Assembly (NCBI GenBank): GCA_964486825.1
Contig: CAZAQS010000144.1
Span: forward strand, 1 to 11,857
DNA length: 11,857 nucleotides
Origin: CAZAQS01 sp964486825
Lineage (GTDB): Bacteria; Chloroflexota; Anaerolineae; Anaerolineales; UBA4823
Reading direction: 5' to 3'
Below the pieces are notes generated by a model. That model was not told the DNA's origin. It did not search any database and was given only the letters and a program-made list of their open reading frames with translations. The position numbers and the translations under genes were made by a program. Below, in pieces: positions 6,080 to 11,857 of this stretch (positions are counted from its first letter, which is position 1; every line of letters starts with the position of its first letter).

Positions 6080-6898
6080 TCAACCGATTACAAACCCTTC
6101 CCAGGTACCGGTCAGGTAGAAACGCACCAGATTGAAAAGCGAAATTTGCAGCAAAGTCAGAAAAAAGCCACCCAGGAGAGGAAAGGTTAACTGCCTGACG
6201 CCCATGATGGTATTGTCCATCCTAAACAACATCACCCACACCATCGCGTATATCATAACCAGAAGGATCACGACTCCTGCTGAACTCACCAAGGCTAAAG
6301 GATAGAGAACGATCGTGCTTTCGGTAAGGATCAGTAAATCGAGCAGGATTCCCAATCCAAGCAAGCCCATGAAGGAAGACCACCCGGAGAAGGCAGGTCG
6401 ATTATCCCAAACTGCCCACAGGGTTTGATTAAACGCTGGAAAGAGTGCTGCTGCGATCACGAATCCCATCCCGGTCCCAGTAACCAAACGAAGATAGTTA
6501 TGCGGCTCGTATAGAGAAGGAGCACCGGGGAAGAGATGTAAATATGAATTCACGCCATCGATGGCAAAAGCTACAGCCAGAAATCCAAAGCTGACCAACA
6601 AGTACCAGGGTGGCGTTCCTGTACGGCGGCGAGCAATGACAGACTGGTAAACCAGGCCCACAATTGCCCCTAAGAACATTCCAGAACATCGCGAGCATAA
6701 TGGCAGCTGGCGATGCTCGATGTGAAAAGACCTTATCTCTATGCGATGGCATACCGCGTATCCAATCGCATCCGCTTTTCCAAACAATCCCGGTGGAGTA
6801 TTCAAAAGCCAACCTGCCAACAAAAGACCGGTTGCCAGGAAAAATACGCCTCTCCACTTGAATTGCCTGAATCCCCCTTGTGGGTCGATATTTTCCAT
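6080..6898 (-). CDS. DUF2085 family membrane protein with conserved Cys pattern
   Basis: A 272-residue multi-span membrane protein of the DUF2085 family. After a first span (about residues 17-33) comes the family signature: Cys50-His-Arg, then RSFHI (56-60), then LPLCSRCSGMFLG (65-77) with Cys68 and Cys71. FAIDGVNS (111-118) follows, matching the usual D-x-x-N motif. The rest is about five further spans. The CHR...CxxC arrangement, invariant in the family, suggests metal binding or redox chemistry at the membrane; that is inference, and the molecular role is unknown. The ATG at 6898 has no Shine-Dalgarno. A TATAAT box ends only nine bases upstream, pointing to a leaderless or nearly leaderless transcript. 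It heads the minus-strand group of three membrane genes and is divergent from the DUF3048 lipoprotein gene. Confidence 0.88.
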   Translation of the reverse strand: MENIDPQGGFRQFKWRGVFFLATGLLLAGWLLNTPPGLFGKADAIGYAVCHRIEIRSFHIEHRQLPLCSRCSGMFLGAIVGLVYQSVIARRRTGTPPWYLLVSFGFLAVAFAIDGVNSYLHLFPGAPSLYEPHNYLRLVTGTGMGFVIAAALFPAFNQTLWAVWDNRPAFSGWSSFMGLLGLGILLDLLILTESTIVLYPLALVSSAGVVILLVMIYAMVWVMLFRMDNTIMGVRQLTFPLLGGFFLTLLQISLFNLVRFYLTGTWEGFVIG

Positions 6899-6906
6899 AA
6901 TGAAGA

Positions 6907-6934
6907 ATTATAGGGGTTTTTCAACAAAATGCAA
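6907..6934 (-). promoter_or_regulatory. Promoter for the DUF2085 gene (near-leaderless)
   Basis: On the minus strand, TTGCAT (6934-6929) and TATAAT (6912-6907) are 16 bases apart. Transcription would begin near 6900, within a few bases of the ATG at 6898. Confidence 0.5.
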
Positions 6935-6940
6935 GTTGGA

Positions 6941-6969
6941 TTGGCAAAGCGAGACAATCGCGGTATGAT
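6941..6969 (+). promoter_or_regulatory. Promoter for the DUF3048 lipoprotein gene
   Basis: TTGGCA (6941-6946) and TATGAT (6964-6969) are 17 bases apart. The start of transcription would be near 6976, giving a leader of about 37 bases that contains GGAGG at 7004-7008 before the ATG at 7013. It lies back to back with the minus-strand promoter at 6907-6934, the two -35 boxes being only six bases apart. One regulator could therefore act on both. Confidence 0.6.
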
Positions 6970-7012
6970 ACCAGGGTTACCCCTATCCTAAACGATTGTT
7001 CTCGGAGGGACA

Positions 7013-8248
7013 ATGAGCAAGAAAGTGGTTTTGGTGATCTTTTTGGCCGTCTTGATGGCTGCCTGTGGACGGAGGTCAAACACAGCATCAATTTTTACTG
7101 AGGAAATATCTACCACTTCCCCACCAACTTCTACGACTGCGCCAGACACACCGACCCCAACCCCGACACCCACCCAAACACCTACCCGCACACCTACCCT
7201 GACCCCCACCTCTCCTCCTCAGGGGTATGGGCCGAAAGATTTTCCCGAAGACGTTAACCCTTTGACCGGAAAGGTGGTTGCCGACCCAGAAATCCTTGAG
7301 CGGCGTCCGGTTAGTGTTAAAGTAGAGCTATACCCCCGCTCCAATCGACCACAGTGGGGCCTGTCTTTTGCTGACATTGTCTTTGAATACGATCAAAACT
7401 CCTATCTGACTCGTTTTGATGCTATCTTCTATGGCAACGAAGCCGAGCTGGTTGGTCCGATCCGCTCTGCCCGGCTCCTGGATGCCAGCCTGGTACGCAT
7501 GTATAAAACCAACTTTGTTTTTGGCCTGGCCGATCAGCGCATCCTCACCCGCTTGATCAACACTGATTTTTCCGACCACCTGATCTGGGAAGGTAGAGAG
7601 GTAAACTGCCCCCCGACCGTTCAAAACCCATTATGCCGCTACGATCCCGCCGGTCATCGATTGTTGTTGACCAACACAGAGGTGATCACAGAGTATATAT
7701 TAGACAAGGACATTGAAAATGAACGCCCGGATCTGGAGGGTATGTATTTTCATGTAGAGCCGCCGGATGATGGCCAAGAGGCAATACAGATCAATAACCG
7801 TTATTCCATCAGCTCCTATAACCAATGGGAATATGATGAAGAGACCGGCCGGTACCTGCGCTTCCAGGATTCTAGTGAAGACACTGGGCTGGGAGAAACC
7901 TATGCACCATTGACCGATCGTCTGAACGACGAGCAGATCGGGGCAGAAAATGTGGTTATTTTGCTGGTCCCGCACGAATATTACTGGCGATCCGCGGATG
8001 GGCGTCAGGAAATCCTGGATATCCTGTTGAGTGGGAGTGGACCAGCTTATGCTTTTCGAGATGGGCAAGTATACGAGGTGGAATGGAACCGCCCGGCGCT
8101 TGACTCTGTCCTGTACCTGACCTTTCCGGACGGCACAGACTACGCGTTTAAACCCGGCACAACCTGGTTCCAGATCCATGGAGATAGTTCAAACGTCGAG
8201 CCTGATGAAGAGCAAGGCATCTGGCGATTCGAGTTCCGGATTCCTTAA
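7013..8248 (+). CDS. DUF3048 domain lipoprotein (YerB-like)
   Basis: A 411-residue exported protein of unknown function. The N-terminus is a lipoprotein signal: basic KK, a hydrophobic core, then the lipobox-like LMAAC with Cys18; the -3 residue is Met rather than the usual Leu. A low-complexity Ser/Thr/Pro linker (about 31-69) contains Thr-Pro repeats and would space the domain from the membrane. The DUF3048 N-terminal domain begins with NPLTG (82-86) and shows RRPVSVKVE, RPQWGLSFADIVFEY, LTRFDAIFY and VGPIRSARLLD (147-157), all family hallmarks. The C-terminal DUF3048 part (about 285-405) has YYWRSADGRQEI and a late KPGTTWFQI segment. B. subtilis YerB is a lipoprotein of the same family. 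GGAGG at 7004-7008 supports the start. Its TAA is one base from the end of pyrD on the other strand. Confidence 0.9.
   Translation: MSKKVVLVIFLAVLMAACGRRSNTASIFTEEISTTSPPTSTTAPDTPTPTPTPTQTPTRTPTLTPTSPPQGYGPKDFPEDVNPLTGKVVADPEILERRPVSVKVELYPRSNRPQWGLSFADIVFEYDQNSYLTRFDAIFYGNEAELVGPIRSARLLDASLVRMYKTNFVFGLADQRILTRLINTDFSDHLIWEGREVNCPPTVQNPLCRYDPAGHRLLLTNTEVITEYILDKDIENERPDLEGMYFHVEPPDDGQEAIQINNRYSISSYNQWEYDEETGRYLRFQDSSEDTGLGETYAPLTDRLNDEQIGAENVVILLVPHEYYWRSADGRQEILDILLSGSGPAYAFRDGQVYEVEWNRPALDSVLYLTFPDGTDYAFKPGTTWFQIHGDSSNVEPDEEQGIWRFEFRIP
7148..7210 (+). repeat. Degenerate 6-base tandem repeat encoding a Thr-Pro linker
   Basis: C-rich units of the form ACNCCN repeat about ten times and encode Thr-Pro pairs at residues 46-66 of the lipoprotein. 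The third codon positions vary, which points to selection on the peptide rather than recent slippage. On the opposite strand it is read as a false Val-Gly repeat. Confidence 0.8.
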
Positions 8249-8249
8249 T

Positions 8250-9269
8250 CTACAAATCTTCAAGGATGCGTTTCACCAGGCCAGGCCCCTGGTAAACCAT
8301 CCCGGTATATAACTGAACCAACACAGCCCCGGCGTCCAATTTCTCCCGGACGCCGGCTGTGTTTGATATCCCCCCCACCCCAATAATGGGTAGCCGGTTT
8401 CCTACCAGCTTGTAGATCTGCCTGACGACCTGTGTACTTCGCTCCCGCAATGGCTCTCCGCTCAAGCCACCCTCTTCCCGAGCCAGTCCTCCAGGAGGCA
8501 AACCATCTCGTGCTACGGTTGTATTGGTCGCTATCACCCCATCCATTCCAGCGCTCTGGATTGCACCGACAGCATCCTCGAGTTCTTCAGGCGCCAGGTC
8601 AGGCGCTAATTTAACCAGGATAGGGACAGCCCGTTTTGATTCCGCCTGCTGTCTTAATCGCTGGCCGGCCAGGGCAGCCAGCAGCTGCTCGAGAACATCA
8701 CGCGCTTGCAGCCTGCGCAGGCCAATGGTATTCGGGGAACTGACATTAATTACCAGGTAATCCGCCACTGGCGCAAATAAATCATAAAGATACAGGTAAT
8801 CCCGAGCCGCCTCCTCATTAGGAGTATGCCTGTTTTTTCCTAAGTTCACCCCTAAAACCAAACCAGGAAGTCGCCGTCCTTTTAGCTGGGCCAAGACGAA
8901 TTGGCTTCCTTTCCCGGGAAAGCCCATCCGGTTGATCAGCGCGCTCTGCTCCGACAAGCGAAAGAGACGAGGTTGCGGGTTTCCGGGTTGAGGCTCTGGT
9001 GTTACTGTACCGATCTCGATATGCCCGAACCCCAGGCCGGCCAGGCCTCGCCAACCCAGGCCGTCCTTGTCATACCCTGCGGCCAGCCCAATTGGATTTT
9101 GAAAATGTAATCCAAAAGCTTTCACCGGCCTTAAGGGACCGCAGAACCAGGCTCGCAGCATAGCCCTTCCGGCGGGAACTGACCCAACCAACCGAATCAT
9201 CTGCAAGGAGAGGGCATGGGCTTGTTCCGGCTCCAGGCGGAACAGGAGCTTTCGAAAATAAGGATACAT
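8250..9269 (-). CDS. pyrD: Dihydroorotate dehydrogenase (quinone), class 2
   Basis: Oxidises dihydroorotate to orotate, passing electrons from FMN to membrane quinone; this is the fourth step of UMP synthesis. The 339-residue length is normal for class 2 (E. coli 336). Class-2 marks are the N-terminal amphipathic extension (residues 1-35, YFRKLLFRLEPEQAHALS) for membrane contact and the active-site INVSSPNTIGLRRLQ, where Ser178 is the expected catalytic base. Also visible are NPIGLAAGYDKDG (58-70), INRMGFPGKG (112-121), the FMN-contacting KLAPDL (220-225), ATNTT (247-251), GGLSGEPL (267-274) and IGVGGI (296-301). The ATG at 9269 shares its A with the TGA of the upstream gene (TGATG), so translation is coupled. 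An in-frame TTG one codon earlier (9272) is the alternative. It is the last gene of the pyrimidine operon and converges on the DUF3048 gene. Confidence 0.94.
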   Translation of the reverse strand: MYPYFRKLLFRLEPEQAHALSLQMIRLVGSVPAGRAMLRAWFCGPLRPVKAFGLHFQNPIGLAAGYDKDGLGWRGLAGLGFGHIEIGTVTPEPQPGNPQPRLFRLSEQSALINRMGFPGKGSQFVLAQLKGRRLPGLVLGVNLGKNRHTPNEEAARDYLYLYDLFAPVADYLVINVSSPNTIGLRRLQARDVLEQLLAALAGQRLRQQAESKRAVPILVKLAPDLAPEELEDAVGAIQSAGMDGVIATNTTVARDGLPPGGLAREEGGLSGEPLRERSTQVVRQIYKLVGNRLPIIGVGGISNTAGVREKLDAGAVLVQLYTGMVYQGPGLVKRILEDL

Positions 9270-10747
9270 CAACTGGTGGCCTGTGTGCCGGCCAGAAAAT
9301 CTCTGGTCGCAGAAATCTGCTCAGGGGGGACCCGGCCTTTGCGCTCCCAATGCTCGAGCATTTTGGTCAGAGTCAGGATTGAATGCAAGCGGTAACCGGC
9401 GGCTGCCAATGCTTCCCCGGCCCCAGACTGGCGGTCAACCAAAACCACGATATCTCTAATCTCCAATCCGGCGGAGGACAATTTTTCGATCGCCTCGAAC
9501 TTGCTTCCTCCCGTGGTTGCCAGGTCATCGATTACCACGACCCGTTCTCCTGAAACGTAGTCGCCCTCGATTTCCGCCCGGGTTCCATAAGATTTGACTT
9601 CCTTGCGCGGGTAAACCATCGGCCAGCCTGATTGAAGACTGATAGCAGTAGCAACCGGCAACGCTGCATACGGCAATGCCGCTAAGCGCTCAAACTGTAA
9701 TTGTTGCAAGACAGGAAGATAGGCCGAGGCTACTTTCGCCAACAGCCAGGGGTAGGAAACCAGGCTTCGCAGATCGATATAGATGGGAGATTCCAGACCA
9801 GATTTCAAGGAGAACTCTCCAAACCGGATACAACCTGCCTCCAACAGGTCATCAGCGAGGGATAATGGCAGCCCGCTGTCACCCTCCACTGCAGGAACGC
9901 TCTGCCTGCGTTCGTTGATGATTCTGTCTCGCTCCCCTGCTATCTCGTCCCGTAACTCCCTGGCTTTACTACCTGGATCCGCAGCTCGCGACAGGGCCCT
10001 TGAAACCGGGAGGAGCAACCCCAGGCCATCCGACCTTAAACCTGCTTCCAATGCAGCCCGCAGGTCTCCCCCCTGGGCGCCGACGCCTGGCGCCAGGATC
10101 CATAGATCCGGCGCCAGGTTTCTCACTCGGGCCAGGTCTTGAGGATAGGTGGCTCCAACCACCAGGCCGAGGTTATCATGCAAATTCCACTGCTGCGCCA
10201 GGAGAGCGACCTGGCTATATAATGTCCTTGATCCCTGTGCGGAGTCTTGTATACCATGCGCCAGCAACAAGTCCTGGAGATCTGCTGCCCCTGGATTGGA
10301 GGTCTTGCACAACAGGAAAACGCCTCGCTCTGGGTCTTCCAAGAAGGGCTCGACGGCATCGCGTCCCAGGTAAGGATTCACAGTAACTGCCGAGGCTCCT
10401 AAAGTATGAAAGGCAGATCGTGCATAGGCCTGCGCAGTAGAAGCGATATCCCCTCGCTTTGCATCGAGGATAACTGGGATGTCATTCGGAACAGCAGCTA
10501 TGATCTCCTGGAGGACCTGCATTCCCTCCGCTCCAAAAATCTCGAAGAAAGCAGCGTTAGGTTTATAGGCAGCTGCCACATCAACTGTAGCTTCTATTAA
10601 CCGCAGGCAGAAATCCCGCAGGTGTTGGGGAGTGGGTTGTTCGCCCGGCGGTGTGATCTCTTTCGTGTGAGGGTCCAATCCTACGCATAGAAGAGAACCC
10701 ACCGCCCGGGCACGAGCCTCCAGCCTTGAAAAAAAAGTAGATGTCAT
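9269..10747 (-). CDS. pyrFE: Bifunctional OMP decarboxylase (N-terminal) - orotate phosphoribosyltransferase (C-terminal) fusion
   Basis: One polypeptide (492 residues from this start) with the last two activities of UMP synthesis. The N-terminal half (about 1-275) is a type-2 OMP decarboxylase: LLCVGLDPH (19-27), YKPNAAFFE (61-69), the catalytic DAKRGDI (95-101, Asp95/Lys97/Asp100), VNPYLGRDAVEPF, CKTSNPG and LAPGVGAQGGD (219-228). After a charged helical linker (about 255-290) comes the OPRTase: FSLKSGLESPIYIDLR (312-327), YPRKEVKSYGT (379-389) and the PRPP loop VVIDDLATTGGS (404-415). All key motifs are present. The order is opposite to animal UMP synthase. I chose ATG 10747 because TSTFFSRLE is where the family usually begins and GGGA precedes it. 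ATG 10765 or TTG 10771 would add 6 or 8 residues and sit nearer the permease stop. Confidence 0.93.
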   Translation of the reverse strand: MTSTFFSRLEARARAVGSLLCVGLDPHTKEITPPGEQPTPQHLRDFCLRLIEATVDVAAAYKPNAAFFEIFGAEGMQVLQEIIAAVPNDIPVILDAKRGDIASTAQAYARSAFHTLGASAVTVNPYLGRDAVEPFLEDPERGVFLLCKTSNPGAADLQDLLLAHGIQDSAQGSRTLYSQVALLAQQWNLHDNLGLVVGATYPQDLARVRNLAPDLWILAPGVGAQGGDLRAALEAGLRSDGLGLLLPVSRALSRAADPGSKARELRDEIAGERDRIINERRQSVPAVEGDSGLPLSLADDLLEAGCIRFGEFSLKSGLESPIYIDLRSLVSYPWLLAKVASAYLPVLQQLQFERLAALPYAALPVATAISLQSGWPMVYPRKEVKSYGTRAEIEGDYVSGERVVVIDDLATTGGSKFEAIEKLSSAGLEIRDIVVLVDRQSGAGEALAAAGYRLHSILTLTKMLEHWERKGRVPPEQISATRDFLAGTQATS

Positions 10748-10767
10748 TGATCCCGCTTCTTGCATGC

Positions 10768-11857
10768 TCAATCTGCTGCGCCACTTTCAAGAGCCAGGTC
10801 GGTCTCAACTGACTCCCTTACGGGTGGCTTGAAGACGAGGAAGATACCGTTCAGGATTATCCCCGCCATAGCTCCGGTAGCAATTGCCGGCCAGCCGTTA
10901 GGAAATACGCTTGAAAGGAAGGAGATAGGCAGGAAGCCATTCGGGAACCCAATATGCCCTCCAATACCGATCACCATGACGACTGCGCCGATAGCGAGTT
11001 GTTTGGGATCAAAGAGGTTAACCTTATGCGACATCATCAGAGCGATGCCTTGCATTCCAATGACACCAAAAAGGTAGATCGCCAGGCCCCCGCTAACGGC
11101 TGTTGGGACGCTATGGATCAGGCCAGCCAATGTTCCGCTAAAGGATAACAAGATCGCGAAGGCTCCTGCTGCCATTAGCGCCGGACCGGAGTAGTTGCGG
11201 GTGATCACCATGAGCGAATTGTTCTCCCCATAATTCGTACCCGCCACACCTCCCAGTAAACCGTTCACCAGGTCTCCCAAACCATCCAAGATGAGGTTGA
11301 AGCCCACATGAAAATCTAGATGATATTTTTGCCTCCCGGTTTCCTCAGCCAGATGATCCACGTATAGACTGATTTGGTAAAGATGGGCAGTGGACTCCGG
11401 GATGGTAGCAATAGCCATTACAGCGATGCTGATAATGGCTGTCAGGGCCAAGTCATGGCTGAAGCTTGGGAAAGTGATATGCGGGGCGGTGATGATATTG
11501 GCATTTGTTATGGTAGAAAAATCTACCAGGCCCATTGGGATGGCTATGATATATCCGGTAATCGCTCCCAGCAGGATGGGAAGCATTCCAATGAAGCCTC
11601 GGCCTTGCAGGTATACCGAATACAGGATGGTGGAGACAACTGTGACCAGGGCGATAATCCACCAGCTAGATGAACCGGTAGCGCCACAGCAGTTGCCAGA
11701 AGCCATATCCAGAGCAGCAAAACCCAGCGCGAAGCCGATCACCGCTGCGACGGACCCGGTCACGATCGGAGGCAGTATCTTATCGATGGTCTGCTTCCCA
11801 CCGCCATAGCGGCGCACCAGGCCCATCACAACGTTCACCACACCGGTTACAACAATG
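10768..11857 (-). CDS. Uracil/xanthine permease, NCS2 family (partial, N-terminus cut by right edge)
   Basis: A nucleobase:cation symporter-2 protein in the inner membrane, probably taking up uracil with protons. The frame is open to the window edge; about 362 residues are seen. Compared with UraA (about 429) it lacks roughly the first 60-100. Numbering from the GTG at 11841, visible marks are KILPPIVTGSV (21-31), IPESTAHLYQIS (147-158) and the NCS2 signature GGVAGTNYGENNSLMVITRNYS (198-218). The Glu149 and Glu206 positions correspond by family alignment to the two substrate-binding glutamates of UraA (Glu241 and Glu290). The GTG at 11841 is not a start, because the family sequence continues upstream of it. 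Uracil rather than xanthine is inferred from the pyr genes that follow; xanthine or urate remain possible. The TGA ends 2-20 bases before the next start. Confidence 0.88.
   Translation of the reverse strand, partial: IVVTGVVNVVMGLVRRYGGGKQTIDKILPPIVTGSVAAVIGFALGFAALDMASGNCCGATGSSSWWIIALVTVVSTILYSVYLQGRGFIGMLPILLGAITGYIIAIPMGLVDFSTITNANIITAPHITFPSFSHDLALTAIISIAVMAIATIPESTAHLYQISLYVDHLAEETGRQKYHLDFHVGFNLILDGLGDLVNGLLGGVAGTNYGENNSLMVITRNYSGPALMAAGAFAILLSFSGTLAGLIHSVPTAVSGGLAIYLFGVIGMQGIALMMSHKVNLFDPKQLAIGAVVMVIGIGGHIGFPNGFLPISFLSSVFPNGWPAIATGAMAGIILNGIFLVFKPPVRESVETDLALESGAAD

Noticed and set aside
6988..7209. Minus-strand frame encoding a Val-Gly repeat protein
   Set aside because: It is the antisense of the Thr-Pro linker in the lipoprotein and overlaps a clear promoter and start.
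7148..7210. CRISPR-like or tandem DNA repeat element
   Set aside because: The unit is six bases, in frame, and encodes a Thr-Pro linker; there are no spacers.
11839..11841. GTG as the start of the uracil permease
   Set aside because: The frame continues to the window edge with NCS2-like sequence, and the N-terminal spans of the family would be missing.
1..11857. Mobile element, defence island or biosynthetic cluster
   Set aside because: No transposase, integrase, nuclease, tRNA-flanked repeats or synthetase genes are seen; content is housekeeping transport, sulfur transfer and pyrimidine synthesis.

Overview
This window looks like a chromosomal segment of a Chloroflexota bacterium, probably Anaerolineae-like. 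That placement is an inference from gene content: an inverted OMP decarboxylase-OPRTase fusion, a DUF3048 lipoprotein with a long Thr-Pro linker, and an actinobacterial-type CysA rhodanese. I saw no marker gene that fixes the taxonomy. Coding density is high, and I found no RNA gene, insertion sequence, CRISPR array or prophage. No gene-free stretch exceeds about 140 bases.

Region 1 (1-3051, + strand) is a thiamine-type ABC importer operon: the C-terminal end of a ThiB-like binding protein, a fused two-domain ThiP-like permease, and an ATPase that is longer than classical ThiQ because it carries a C-terminal TOBE-like region. The genes overlap or lie 13 nt apart. The operon promoter, and any TPP riboswitch, would lie left of the window.

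Region 2 (3052-4995, + strand) starts with a near-consensus promoter. It reads into a two-domain thiosulfate sulfurtransferase that is coupled by an ATGA overlap to a SufE-like sulfur acceptor, followed by a DUF402 (Ntdp-like) protein. The first two genes form a plausible persulfide-relay pair.

Region 3 (4996-6898, - strand) holds three membrane proteins of unknown function: a DUF2085 protein with a conserved Cys pattern, a DUF4126 protein, and a 63-residue single-span protein with a proline-rich N-terminus and four consecutive cysteines. The DUF2085 gene appears to be transcribed from almost at its start codon.

Region 4 (6899-8248) has divergent promoters and a DUF3048 (YerB-like) lipoprotein on the + strand. 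Its stop lies one base from the end of the convergent pyrimidine operon.

Region 5 (8250-11857, - strand) is a pyrimidine operon in the order uracil permease (cut by the right edge), PyrF-PyrE fusion, PyrD class 2. Together these import uracil, oxidise dihydroorotate to orotate and convert orotate to UMP. Junctions are very tight (2-20 nt and TGATG).

I did not find a convincing new multi-gene system. The most interesting items are the PyrF-PyrE fusion with a eukaryote-like OPRT loop, the rhodanese-SufE-DUF402 operon, and the small Cys-run membrane protein.
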